Assembly (NCBI GenBank): GCA_016946835.1
Contig: JACVTC010000138.1
Coordinates: 290,001 to 352,500, forward strand
Direction of reading: 5' to 3'
Source: Neocallimastix lanati (nom. inval.)
Taxonomy: Eukaryota; Neocallimastigomycota; Neocallimastigomycetes; Neocallimastigales; Neocallimastigaceae
DNA length: 62,500 nucleotides
Within the stretch, counting starts at the first letter, position 1, and every line of letters starts with the position of its first letter. The notes below the pieces were generated by a model, which was not told the origin of the DNA, ran no database searches, and saw only the letters and a list, made by a program, of their open reading frames with translations. The position numbers were made by a program, and so were the translations under genes. Positions 1-23,108 of the stretch are shown piece after piece.

Positions 1-167
1 TTATTATAAATAAAAAAATTTATATATATATATATTAATAATATAAATACTATTTTATAGTTTTTTTTCTCTATTTATAATACATTATTTTAATTTATTT
101 TTATATTTTTTTTATAAAATAAAACATATATTAATAATATTTTATTTTTACATTTCTTAATTTAAAG
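1..167 (+). other. Intron (3' part) of the left-edge gene
   Basis: AT-only sequence ending in an AG at 166-167, directly before an open coding stretch. It reads as the 3' end of an intron whose upstream exon lies outside the window. No other signal is visible. Confidence 0.5.
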
Positions 168-823
168 ATTCTGAAGATACTCAAGATGAAGAAGAAGAGG
201 TTAAAAGAGAAAATGATGAAGAAAATAAAGAGAAAAATAATTCAGATATTAATGATTTTATAAATGATTTGAATATTAATCGTAATTTGACAAAGTTCGA
301 TAGTTATTCTAATATGAAAAGACCAAAACGAAATGATGAACCTATATATAATTTATTACATATTGCTACAATCACCTCCGGCTACTTCCCAGAACTTTCA
401 ATAAATCAACCTTGGAATGTAAGAACATTGCAAAGACTAAGAGTTGCAGCAGAACAAAATCATTTAAAACATGCATATGCAAGTGTTATTGCAGAAAAAA
501 GATGTGAATGCATTGTTTGCCCAGTGGCTTCATTTATTACATGCCTACAGGAATATGAGCGTAATGCCTTACCGATGTGTTTCGACACTTCTTTTGATGT
601 TGAAGATAATGTAGATGATATTTATAAACAATCAAAAAATGCTGTTCGAGATCTTATTACCAGTACTTCAGGATTTATGAATATTCCATATGAAGATCTA
701 AGAAATGCATTCATTAATGAAAGAAAATGGGAAATATTTAAAAAGGAAACTGTTGAAGAAGTATGGAATGCTCATAAAGCTAGACAAGAAAGAAAAAGAA
801 ATAAGTTCTGGTTTATGAAATAA
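168..823 (+). CDS. 3' terminal exon of an unrecognised protein gene (partial)
   Basis: An open frame runs from the acceptor AG at 166-167 to a TAA at 821-823; the first two bases complete a split codon. It encodes the last 217 residues of a longer protein. About 45 acidic, charged residues rich in Glu, Asp, Asn and Lys come first. They are followed by a conventional globular stretch with a Cys cluster (CECIVCP), several predicted helices, and a very basic C-terminus (QERKRNKFWFMK). There is no in-frame ATG close to the acceptor, so the start is upstream of the window. I do not recognise the family. The composition (acidic linker, then helical domain with Cys pairs) would fit a nuclear or cytosolic protein, but no function is proposed. 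A run of CAAAAA repeats follows the stop. Confidence 0.6.
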
Positions 824-1401
824 ATATGACAAAACAAAAACAAAAACAAAAACAAAAACAAAAAAAAAAACAAAAAAAAAAAAAAAAGATTATATATAAA
901 TATATTACTATAAGGCTTTTTATAACAATATAGATATTATAAGATTGAAAGCATTTTGTACTTTTATGATTCATTATGTTAAAAATATTATTAATTAAAT
1001 TATTAATTTATATATTTATAAATTGTAATTGAATAATAATATTAGTAGTAAAATTAATAGTAAAATAAAGTATATAATATATAATTGTATAATATAATAG
1101 AGACCGAATATATATAGAATACATTTAAAAATATTAAAAAAAATGATAATCTATTAATTAATAAATAATAATAAAAAAAAAAAATAAATAAAGAAAAGAA
1201 GAGGTGTTTAGAAAATCGTTTAATCTTTATTTATTAAAAAAAAAAATTATAAAATATATGGTAATAAAAAACATTAAAAATTTTAAGTATTTATTATAGT
1301 AAATCTTTATTAATAATTGTTATATATTTTTTATTTAATTAAAGGTAAAAGGTATTATATTTTTATTATAATGTTAAATTGGAGAAAGATGACTTTTATA
1401 A

Positions 1402-1435
<34 letters not shown>

Positions 1436-2073
1436 TTTTAAAATATTTTTTATAAATAATAAAATTTCAACAATGAAATTTCATGAAAATTATGTATCAT
1501 TTTTATTTAATCTACTCAAAACAAAGCTTCTTAATAATGTTTCCATATAATATTTGATTTGATTTAATATAACGGACTAATTTAAATACAAAGTTTAGCT
1601 ATAATTAAATTCAGCTCATTATTATGAAAAAATATGATTTTAAATATTTATATATTGTAAATAATTAAATATGTGAAATATTTGAATATTAACTTTTAAT
1701 AATATTTAATTTATTATACATATATATATATATATATACATATTTTTTTTTTTTTTTTTTTTTTTTTTGAATATATATTTACGAATTATATGTATATTAT
1801 AAAATTTTAAAAAATTAAATATTTAATAAAAAGCTTTTATTATAGTTACTTAAAATAATATATATTTATTTATTCTTTTTGATTATAATACTAAATAATA
1901 ATATATTTTTAAAAATAAAGATATATATATAGGTTTATAATTCATAATATATAAATTAATATAATTGATTGGATAAAATCTAAAAATATTTATCTTTTTT
2001 TTTTTTTTATTGTATATTTTTTTTAACAAGGTTTTAAATTTTTTTTTTTTTTTTTTTTATTTTAACCAAATTC

Positions 2074-2132
<59 letters not shown>

Positions 2133-2151
2133 GTTAAAAAAAAAAAAAAAA
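824..2151. other. Intergenic, AT-rich, no gene seen
   Basis: Contains (CAAAAA)n after the stop at 834-885, several poly(A)/poly(T) runs and a short (AAT)n array at about 2078-2132 just before RPA43. Reading frames here consist of Ile/Tyr/Phe/Lys from homopolymers and are not convincing. Confidence 0.6.
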
Positions 2152-3642
2152 ATGAAAAATCAAACACATTTTAAGCAAGTAGTTACTAGACTTGTTATAA
2201 AATTATCACCATGTTTTACTTCGGAACCACGTAAAGGGGTTGAAGAATATTTAAAAAAATTATTAATGAGGTATTAATAAAATTATAAAAGAAAATTCAC
2301 AAAAAATAATGCCTTTTTTTATACATAATAAGTTATAACTCATTTATAATGAATGTTATATTAAACAAATGGGATATATTTAGTCATAATAGAGTTTTAT
2401 ATATATATATTATTTAATAAATTAATTCAAAAATTTAAATTTTAAAATCTAAATTTCAAGAAAAAAAAAAAAAAGAAAATATATATATATAACATTTATC
2501 TATAAAAATATATTTATTTTTTTATTATTATTATTTTTTTTAATATATTATACATTTCAAATTTTAATATTTTTTGACTTTAATATTTTTTATATTATTA
2601 TTAATTAATGTTTCTTATATTTTTATATAAAAAGATATGTTCCGGAATTTGATGGTATTGTCATTGGTTATACCAATATTCAATTCTTACAAAAGAATGC
2701 AGATATTTTATTTGATTCTCCATATTTTAGTGTTAAAGTTGGTGTCATTTTCAATTTATTCTCACCAAAAAAGAATTTAGAAATTGGTAAGTATGATTAA
2801 TAATAGTTTATGAATATAAATTTTTACTATTAAATATTACTATAGTATATCTAATAAAAATAATGGATAATTATATCATTTTTATTTTATTTATAATAAT
2901 ATTATTGTAGTTGGTAAAGTTAATAAAGTCTCTGCTGATCACATTGGTTTGCTTTTATATGGTGTAGTTAACGCTTCAATTCCTTCCGATAAAATCAGAA
3001 AGAAGAATTTCAAATGGGATGAAAATTCATTTGCTTGGAAGGAAACATTTGGAGATAGAAGAAAGATTTGTAATGGTTGTGTTTTGAGATTTACTATTGT
3101 TGAGTATGTTTTTTTTTTTTTTTTTTTTTTTTTTATGTAAATCAATTGTACAAAATATAATAATAATAATTAATATATTTAAATAAAAAAATATTTTCTG
3201 TATAAATTACAATTAGTAATTAAAATAATTTAAAATATTTTTAATTTATTAATAAATATATATAATTCTATTTAATATATTATTATAATATTATATTATT
3301 ATTTTTTATAAAATATATTTAATTAAAAACAATAATACATACAACTAATAATAAAATAGCGTTTTAAAAGCTAACGATATGCTAACAGTAATTGGTTCAT
3401 TATTAGAAAAACCAAAGGAAACTGGTATCATCAAGGAAGGTGAAGATGAAACAGAACCAATGAAAATGGATATTGACGAAACAAAGAATACAACGGCTCC
3501 AGCTAAAAATAATAAGATTGTTTGGGACGATGATGATGATGATGATGAAGCAGGTGAAGAAGAAGAAGAGGAAGAGGAAGATGATAGTAATAATAATGAT
3601 AGTGATGCATCTACCGAAGAAAGTGATGATAATGATGATTAA
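2152..3642 (+). CDS. RPA43: DNA-directed RNA polymerase I subunit RPA43
   Basis: Subunit of RNA polymerase I, part of the A14/A43-type stalk that binds the initiation factor Rrn3 during nucleolar rRNA transcription (family knowledge). Exons: 2152-2270, 2635-2786, 2911-3103, 3360-3642; all introns are GT..AG and the phases fit, giving 248 residues. Seen in the protein: an N-terminal strand region (FKQVVTRLVIKLSP), the conserved YVPEFDGIVIGYTN segment from about residue 41, then the OB-fold part with KVNKVSADHIGLL and VVNASIP, which is the family signature. The last 45 or so residues are an acidic Asp/Glu tail with poly-Asp and poly-Glu, as in other fungal A43 proteins. The ATG follows an A-rich leader and is the first Met in frame. 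It is shorter than yeast A43 (326 aa), mainly in the tail. The next gene lies on the other strand, so this is its own transcription unit. Confidence 0.9.
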
Positions 3643-3973
3643 ACAAATTAATTTATTTTAAAAAAAAATAATAAAGATAAAAAGTTTTTTTTTTTCTTAT
3701 CAATTCATCATCAACATCTTTCATTTATTTTGCTTTGTATACCAAATATATATTTTTATATAAAATTTTTATTTTAAAGAAGAAAAGACAAAATTTTATT
3801 TAATTTAAACTATTATTATATTTAATTCTTTTTTATTTCAAATTTATAATTATTATTATTTTTTATTTTTTATTTATTTATTTATTATTATTTTTTTTTT
3901 TTTATATTTATAACAAAGAAAATAAACTATACATAGACAACACCAATTAAAAGAAAAAAAAAAAAAAATAGTA

Positions 3974-4008
<35 letters not shown>

Positions 4009-4314
4009 TTATATAATTGAAATAAATATATTTGTGTAATTTTAATTCGTAATAATTTATTTTAATAAAAATAAAACATAAAATATAGAGTATAGAAAAT
4101 AAATAAATAAAAAAAAAATACTTTAATTTATTTCAACTTTTAAAGTATTCATTATTTTTAATTATATTATTATTATTCTAAAATTATTGCTATTACGACA
4201 TCATGAATTTTGTTATTACAATGAATAGTATCAAAAAATTTATAAATATTTATAAAAATTATAAAGATTGAAAAGAATGTATATAAAGATAAAGAAAAAG
4301 TTTAAGAAGAAAAG

Positions 4315-4350
<36 letters not shown>

Positions 4351-4358
4351 AACTGTTT
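3643..4358. other. Convergent intergenic region, no gene seen
   Basis: Lies between the 3' ends of RPA43 (+) and the tandem-VOC gene (-). It holds poly(T) and poly(A) tracts, (AAT)n at about 3976-4007 and a 30-plus-base poly(A) at about 4315-4345. No coding signal was found. Confidence 0.6.
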
Positions 4359-7390
<3,032 letters not shown>

Positions 7391-7458
7391 TTTTATATTA
7401 AATATATATCAAAATAAAAAAACACTATATCTATAATTATTTTTTCGGTTTTTTTTTT

Positions 7459-7499
<41 letters not shown>

Positions 7500-7988
7500 A
7501 CTAAAATATTATATTAATTATCTGGAAATTAATAATTAATATAGACTTTATATCTTCCTTTTATTAAAATATAAAAAAAAAAATTTTTTTGTGTTATACT
7601 AAATTAAAATTTTATTAATATAAAAAAAAAATAAAATAAAATAAAATAAAATTTTAATTGTTTATTAACATAAAATAAATAAATAAAAAAATAATAATAA
7701 TAAAAATAAAATAAAATAAAAAAAATATATTCAAAATTTAAAATTTTAAAAAAAAAAAAATTCTTTTTTTTTGTTTTTAAAAATTTCACGATATTTTCAG
7801 ATGTTTAATTAAATATTATGTAAAAAAATCATACATTATTTTAATTTTTATAAAATATTATATTATATATATTTTACAATATATTATTATGATTGGATAT
7901 TAACCTTTTTACTTATTTTTTTTAAAGAAAAAAGAATTAGAATTAATTATCTAAAAACTACGAAGTTAATAAAATAAGTGTATATAAA
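7391..7988. other. Divergent intergenic region (shared upstream DNA)
   Basis: 598 bp between the start codons of the tandem-VOC gene (-) and the PBDC1 gene (+), so both promoters should lie here. It is almost pure A/T with poly(T), a short (ATT)n at about 7471-7498 and (ATAAA)n. No specific promoter element can be told apart from the background. Confidence 0.5.
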
Positions 7989-9013
7989 ATGGCTACAAAT
8001 TTACAAAATTTTGATGCTGAAAATGCTGATAACCTTCCAGAAATTGAAAAACAAGTAAATATTTATTTTAAAAATTAGTACAAATTTTTAATTAATAATA
8101 TAATTTTATAATTTCTTTTTTCTTCCTTTTTTACTTAATTTATTTCGTTTCTATGAAAATGTTAAATTTATGTTTATAAAATATATTAATAATGAAAAAA
8201 AAAAAAAAAAAAAAAAAAAAAGTATATATAAATAGATATAGATATCCATAAAAAATAATAAATAAATTAATTATTAATTCTTTTAAAAATATTACTCTTA
8301 TTTTTATCATTATTAAATAAAATTAAATATTCCAAACCAATAAATAATTAATAATTTCAAAAAGTGGGCTGTTAAAGCTACCCATCATGCCGAAACTTAT
8401 TGGAAATTAATTACTTCCATTCCAGGTTCTAAATTACGTTTAACTCCGTATATATCATAAAATTATTATTATTATATATATAATATAAATAAATAAGGAA
8501 AAAAAAAAAAAAAAATTATAATTATACTAATAAATAAAAAATTTTGATTACATATATATTATTATTATTATTAATTGTAATAATAGATGTGATGATGAAA
8601 TTTATGCCGGTAATTAACAAATTTAATGATATTTATTAATTCAAAATTTAAATATATTGAAAATTTTTTATTTGTAATACATGTTTTTAGCTTTCCTTGT
8701 TACTTTTCCAAATTTCAATATTAAAAATATTGACGAAGATTACTTTAAATCTGAAAAGAGTAAAGCTAAATGGAGAGAATTCCATAGAGGTCTTGAAAAC
8801 AAAGTAGAAGACCACAATTTCGGTACTTTATTACGTAAAAGATATGATGGTGAATATGGTCCAGACAATGGTCTTTTTGGTATATATATATTATAATATT
8901 TTATTTTACATAATTATTTATTAATTTTTTTTTAATTATTATAAAAATATAAAAAGTATAATAATTTTATAATATTTTTAATAATCTAATATTAATTATT
9001 ATTATTATTATTA

Positions 9014-9063
<50 letters not shown>

Positions 9064-9222
9064 TTGTTATAATATTACATATTTATTTAAATTAAATATA
9101 ATATATATGTATATATATGTATTAACAATAAAACCATAAAAGCCACTCGTCTTCAATTTTATGCTATTGAAATTGCTCGTAATAAACAAGGATTAAATGA
9201 TATGCACTGCAAAAAGAATTAA
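7989..9222 (+). CDS. PBDC1 / Ypl225w family protein (eEF1A co-translational chaperone)
   Basis: Member of the PBDC1 family; the yeast member Ypl225w is a dedicated chaperone for folding of nascent eEF1A (family knowledge). Exons: 7989-8054, 8365-8447, 8587-8609, 8691-8879, 9143-9222, giving 146 residues with consistent phases. Recognisable family blocks: the N-terminal NLPEIEKQWAVKATHHAETY, then YWKLITSIPGSKLRLT, the CDDEIYA block carried partly on a 23-nt exon, WREFHRGLENKVEDHNFGTL, and the C-terminal TRLQFYAIEIARNKQGLND. The length is close to that of fungal homologues, which suggests a complete protein. The cytosolic role is inferred from the family. The first Met gives the expected N-terminus. 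The older Pfam name (polysaccharide biosynthesis domain) is misleading. Confidence 0.9.
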
Positions 9223-9974
9223 ATTCATTTTATACCTATCTTATAATTATTATTAATTAATTCAAACCCAAAGTTATATATATATATAAAAAAATAACAA
9301 TATCAATAATAAATATAATTATAATTATTATCTATTAAATTTCAAATATAAAATAAATAGAATATAATTATTTTATAATAATCCAAATAATTTATTATAA
9401 TACAGGACAAATAATAAAAATAATAATTATCTAAATTAGTATTTTAACCTTTATTTAATAAGAAAAAAAAAAAAAAAAAAAAAAAATAATAGAAATATAC
9501 CTTAATTTATATCTTTATTAAATTTCATACATATAATAATATAAATAAATAAATAAAATAGTAAATAAATAAAATTACACAAAAAAAATTCATTCCATTT
9601 TATGTTTGCTTTTTTTTTTTTTATTTTTATTTTTATAAACATGGCAATGTTAATAAAAAATGATTAAATTTTAATTACTATTGAAAATGTTTTTGATATT
9701 AATTTTTATTTTTATTATTTATTTTTTAATATTTTAATTTTTATATTTATTTTTAATTTTTATATTTATTTTTTCTTAATTATTTTAAAATATATATCTA
9801 TAATATGATATTATACTATTAATTATTGATATTTTTATATATATATATATATACTAAACTTTTATAATATTTGTTATATTATTAATATAATTAATTTTAT
9901 TATGGTAATTAATATTTATTACTATTGTAATTATTAATTAGCTTCTAAATTCAATTACATATTGTTAATTGAAT
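9223..9974. other. Convergent intergenic region, no gene seen
   Basis: 752 bp of A/T-rich sequence between the 3' ends of the PBDC1 gene (+) and the CC2D1 gene (-). It includes poly(A) at about 9462-9486 and tracts of TTTTTATTTTTA type. No coding or RNA signal was seen. Confidence 0.6.
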
Positions 9975-18403
<8,429 letters not shown>

Positions 18404-19322
18404 ATGAAAATGAATAAGCAAAATATATTTATTTGTATTCTTTCACACGGAGTAAATAGCTCTAAATATGATTTAGAATTACTAAAAAATAAAATTGAAA
18501 AATCTTTTAAAATAGCATTTGGTAATGAAAAAAAAGAAGAAAAAGATAAAGACTCTAAAAAAGAAAAAAGGAATAGTAGTAGTACTAATAATATAGATAA
18601 TACCATATACTGTATAAATTCGAACTGCAATTCTTACATTAAATCCCATTCTAATATCGAGATTTTAGCCAAAAATTTAATAAATGAAACCAAAGAAACT
18701 TTGGAAAACGAAATTTTCCCTTCTTTTGAGAAAAAAATATTAGAAAAATATTATAAAAGTGAACCAAATGATTATAACGATTCAGAAAAGTCAAAGAGTG
18801 AAGAAAAACTAAATGAAAACAAAAAAAATAAATACAATGAAGAGGAAAGAAAACTTTTATATGAGAATTGTCAATGCAATTTATATATTTCTGTTCTCGG
18901 TCATTCCTTAGGTGGTTTGATTTTACGATATTTTATAAAACTTTTATATGATAAAAACAGTAACATTAATAATAATGACGATAGCAATGATAATAATATA
19001 AACGATATAAATGAGGAAATATATAATTCTTTATCATTATTGGACTATATTAAACAAAAGCATTCCTATATAAAAAAAATTATTCCATGTTCCTATATTA
19101 GTGTCGCTACACCACATCTTGGTTCTTGTATTCCTGATATACAAACTAATGTTCAATTAAGATCGAAACTTACTAATAGTTTTCAGTCAATAATATTTTC
19201 AACAATATTTGGAGATACAGGAAGAGAATTAAATATACCCAAAAATTCACTTTTAGGAAGTGTACTATGGAGAAATAGTAATAACAATAACAACAACAAT
19301 AATAATAAATCTACTTCATCTG

Positions 19323-19362
<40 letters not shown>

Positions 19363-20239
19363 AGAAAATAATAAGAAAATTAATATACGAGGTAATCATA
19401 CTCGAACTGGAAGTCGTTTAGGCTTAAGATTATTATTAAGAAAAGATAATAATACTAATGAAATAAATAAATCAAAGGAGAGTTATTCATCCATGGATAG
19501 TAATATAAATAATGATCAGAATATTGATGATTTTAATGGTATAGATGCGTTAAACAATATTACATTTTTAAATAAACTTGAAAAATTTCCTTGTCGTACA
19601 TTAGTAGGTTGTTTAAGAAATGACTGTTTCGTACGATATGTTTCAGCCTTAGCGACAGTTATTGATCCAAAACAAAATCTACAGAAAGAAGAAAAATTAA
19701 TTCCAGATTATAAGGAAGATGTCAAATTAATATCATATTCTGGATTTGAAGAAGAAGGTAATGATGAAATGAATGCCTTTTATCAAAAACGATTATTTGA
19801 ACCAAAATATCCATTAAATATCGTCGATACTACCACAGAAAAAGTTGAGGATCCAGATATTGATGGCACCATTAAAAAAATGATTGATGAACTGAACGAA
19901 GTTAGATCAAAATATCGTAGAACGAAAAATAATTTATTTGACTATAATAATATTGATCCATCTGCGGTCTATGTTGATAAAGATAATAATAATCAGTACT
20001 CTTTAAAATTGGCAAAAGCCATCAATAGTATTAAATTTAGACGTTTAACCGTTGATTTTCAAACTTATAATTATATATTACAGCTTATGACTCATGGTTT
20101 AATTATTGGTAAAAATTTACCATGTGATAGTCGTACAAAAGAACTTATGAATAAAATGGTTAATTACTTAGCAACTTTAGTTATGGTTGACTATTTATGG
20201 ATATCAGGACAAACAAATATTACTTTGAATAATTATTAA
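18404..20239 (+). CDS. DUF676-type putative serine esterase / lipase
   Basis: Single-exon protein of 611 residues with alpha/beta-hydrolase features of the DUF676 (ROG1/FAM135-like) family. Seen: the N-terminal strand ending in HG (FICILSHGVNSS, H15-G16), the nucleophile elbow GHSLGG with Ser168, the conserved ATPHLG at 235-240, NDCFVRYVSA with a likely acid Asp407, and MTHGLI near the C-terminus with a candidate His564. Together these suggest an intact Ser-Asp-His triad. Low-complexity Asp/Lys and poly-Asn inserts occur at about 40-65, 185-205 and 297-335, as in the other proteins of this window. Characterised relatives act on lipids, often at lipid droplets or membranes; the substrate here is unknown. 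There is no signal peptide and no clear membrane segment. A second Met at position 3 is an alternative start. The lack of introns contrasts with most neighbours. Confidence 0.8.
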
Positions 20240-20765
20240 AAATAATAATAAAATAAATTATCTAGTTATAATATATATGCATATATATATATAAATTTTT
20301 AATCATTTAAATATTTATTTATTCCTTAAAATGAAATTAATTCCTTATAAAAGTGTGTATATATATATATATATATATATTATTCATCCTATCTATACGT
20401 TGATCTATATTTAATAAATCATTATCTTTTTAACCCTTTTTTTTTTTTTTTATGTATGAAAAATATATTAAAATTATATATTATATATTAAAAATTAACA
20501 AAATAATATATATATATATATAAAACTGGCAATTATAAATAAAATACCATCATAAAGCATAAAATAAAGCGATATAAAGTTAAGATAAAAATAAATAAAT
20601 AAATAATTAAAATACAAATTCAAATAAGTGGAAACAATTATATATAAATTTATTTTATTTTTTTTTTTTATTTTTTTCTATAAATAATAATAATAATATT
20701 ATTATTAATATTAATATTAATAATAATAATATGAAAAATATTCATAACTATAGTAGAGTATTTTA

Positions 20766-20812
<47 letters not shown>

Positions 20813-20818
20813 TTATTA

Positions 20819-20865
<47 letters not shown>

Positions 20866-20913
20866 TTATTTATTATTATTATTATTAATTATTATTATTA
20901 TTATTATTATTAT
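20240..20913. other. Intergenic with (ATTT)n/(ATT)n tracts
   Basis: A/T-rich DNA between the esterase gene and the 5' LTR of copia element 1. It has several TTTA tetranucleotide stretches at 20773-20870 and ends in (ATT)n, which is the insertion site of the element. Confidence 0.6.
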
Positions 20914-21233
20914 TGTTGACTGCACTCATAATTTAACTATATATTTAATTTATTTATTTATAGTATTTATTTATATTTATGTGTATTTATTTATTTATAT
21001 TTAATGATTACTTAAATGTATTATGATCTATCGTCTTGTATAAATCTATGTTAATTATCTTTTAATATATATTTAATTAATTTTTAATTTATTTTATGTT
21101 ATGGAAAACGCATGTAGTAACATGTGACTTTATTACTTATTTAAAGCTGAAAGATAGATCATACACTTATTTCCCTTGTATACCATATTCCATAAGGAAT
21201 ATTATTATAGATCTAAATTTAATAAAGCTAACA
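20914..21233 (+). repeat. 5' LTR of copia element 1 (320 bp)
   Basis: Begins TGTTGAC and ends GCTAACA, giving the TG..CA ends expected of LTRs. It is identical to the copy at 26920-27239 by eye. Confidence 0.95.
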
Positions 21234-21247
21234 GATTAAGAGTCTCA
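21234..21247 (+). promoter_or_regulatory. Primer-binding site of element 1 (tRNA-Lys(CUU) anticodon arm)
   Basis: GATTAAGAGTCTCA starts directly after the LTR. Its complement TGAGACTCTTAATC equals the 5' anticodon stem plus loop and two 3'-stem bases of eukaryotic tRNA-Lys(CUU) (human version recalled). This implies copia-type priming by a half tRNA cut near position 40. The fungus's own tRNA was not available to compare. Confidence 0.7.
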
Positions 21248-21308
21248 GTTGACTCATATCATTTATTATTAAAAGTACTTAATTAATACGCTTCACCGCT
21301 TCGAAATC

Positions 21309-23108
21309 ATGCAAGACTTTAACTTAGCTAAGGACCAACGCCTCCATGGAAAATCCAACTTTAATGAGTGGAAATTCCTTATTGACAATGCCGCTAAACG
21401 TCAAGGTATTAAGGAATTCATGGAAGTCGACGTCATTGGAAAACTTAATGATGTAGGTTTTAATTACAACCCCAATGTCAACGATGTTATCAACAAGGTA
21501 ATTACTAAATTAATTACCAAAATGTTGCCGCAAGCTCCTGCCGCACCTATTCGAAACAATGCTGAGGTTAATCGAAACAATAATGTTGATATCAATACTC
21601 AGCTAACTAACTTTTTTGGTAATCCTCTTAATCATATCAGATTAGTTGAGGAAGCAGAAAGGATCGATGCTGACATGATACTCATGATCAGTAAGAATGT
21701 TGATGATTCTGTCTTAAGAGAAATCAGCAGACTTAATAATGGTTTCCGTATAATGGAAAGACTCAAATCAAAATATGGAAATTCAAATGCTGATATGGAA
21801 TACTGGCTTAAAAGGTTAAGAAGTATTAAAGCCAGAGATAGAAATCAAATCATCGAAAAGCTAGAACTTATGAAAGAAACTTTCGATGATATGGAAGAAC
21901 AACATGTGGAGATCACTAATAAGGAAAAATTAAAATATCTCTATAACGTACTACCGGATGATTATAAAAATATCATTCAAATTAATTTGAATAGTGACCC
22001 TAATGTATATATTAATAATCTCAAAAGTTTTATTTATGCAAAATCTTACCTAGAAAATTGGGAAGATAACAAAACCATTGAAAAAGATGATCCAATGGAC
22101 CTAGATTTTATCAGTAGAGGAAGAAGAACTAGTAATTCCTCAAAGAAAAATGAACACAACAACCATAATAACAAAAGCTCTAACTCTAAGAAAAGAGGAA
22201 AGCAAAATGGTAACCAATATAACAATAATAATAAAGATAATAGTAACAAAGACAATAATAATAAATCATATTGTCACATTTGTGAAGTTAAAGGACACTC
22301 TACCAGAAACTGCATATATAATATGAAGACGAAGTCAAATAATAAAGGGAGGCAAGAAAAGCTTCAAGTAAAGACCACATTAAATGATCATCCAAAGAAG
22401 TCTTTACATTTAATAAGTAAAATTTCTGATCCAGACAGTGCCAGTAGTTATGACGATAATTTTGATTTTGAAGACGCAAGGGCACTGATAGAAAAACAAG
22501 AAGAAATAAACATTGACAATAAGGTTAAATTTTCTGGATTAATTGAATACGTGAATGATAGTTTTATTATTCCAAAGGAGATAACAATTCCTAATAAAAA
22601 AGAGGAATTATATGTAAACAACATCAATTATTATGAAGAAAATGATAAGACTAGTGAATGGTTATATGATACTGGTGCTGGAGAACATATAACTAATGAT
22701 TTTAATTTGCTAAATAATTTTATTCACTGCAAAATAAAGTTAAGATGTGCCAATGGGACAATGTGTAGCTTCGAAGGATATGGTACTTACGAATGTTACA
22801 TTAATGGAATATATTTACGACTAGACAAGGTATTATATTCAAAATCTTCAACTAAAAATCTTATTAGTGGAATAGAACTGGCCAAAATAGGATATAGAGT
22901 CATTATTGACACTGATGATTACACACGTGGTAGATTTAACTTATGGGGTCCAAATAATGTATATATAGGAACTTATTATTCTACAAATGATAATCAATTC
23001 TTAGTAAATACTTACAAGATTAATAAAAACTTTGAAGAAAAGGATAAAAATATTATGGCTTTAAACGAAGTTGATGAAAAAGCCTTGAAATTTGGCATAG
23101 AAGACTAG
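21309..23108 (+). CDS. Gag and protease region of copia element 1
   Basis: 599 codons from an ATG 75 bp after the LTR. An N-terminal helical Gag part (about 1-250) is followed by a basic, Asn-rich linker. Next is one CCHC zinc knuckle (C322-x2-C325-x4-H330-x4-C335) for RNA binding, then an acidic linker and the copia-type aspartic protease opening WLYDTGAGEHITN (active-site Asp454). The frame continues through the protease to a TAG at 23106-23108, just inside the start of the pre-integrase region. The pol frame is -1 relative to this one and overlaps it by 31 bases (23078-23108). No classical slippery heptamer is visible in the overlap, so a programmed shift and a simple indel are both possible. 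Confidence 0.9.
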   Translation: MQDFNLAKDQRLHGKSNFNEWKFLIDNAAKRQGIKEFMEVDVIGKLNDVGFNYNPNVNDVINKVITKLITKMLPQAPAAPIRNNAEVNRNNNVDINTQLTNFFGNPLNHIRLVEEAERIDADMILMISKNVDDSVLREISRLNNGFRIMERLKSKYGNSNADMEYWLKRLRSIKARDRNQIIEKLELMKETFDDMEEQHVEITNKEKLKYLYNVLPDDYKNIIQINLNSDPNVYINNLKSFIYAKSYLENWEDNKTIEKDDPMDLDFISRGRRTSNSSKKNEHNNHNNKSSNSKKRGKQNGNQYNNNNKDNSNKDNNNKSYCHICEVKGHSTRNCIYNMKTKSNNKGRQEKLQVKTTLNDHPKKSLHLISKISDPDSASSYDDNFDFEDARALIEKQEEINIDNKVKFSGLIEYVNDSFIIPKEITIPNKKEELYVNNINYYEENDKTSEWLYDTGAGEHITNDFNLLNNFIHCKIKLRCANGTMCSFEGYGTYECYINGIYLRLDKVLYSKSSTKNLISGIELAKIGYRVIIDTDDYTRGRFNLWGPNNVYIGTYYSTNDNQFLVNTYKINKNFEEKDKNIMALNEVDEKALKFGIED

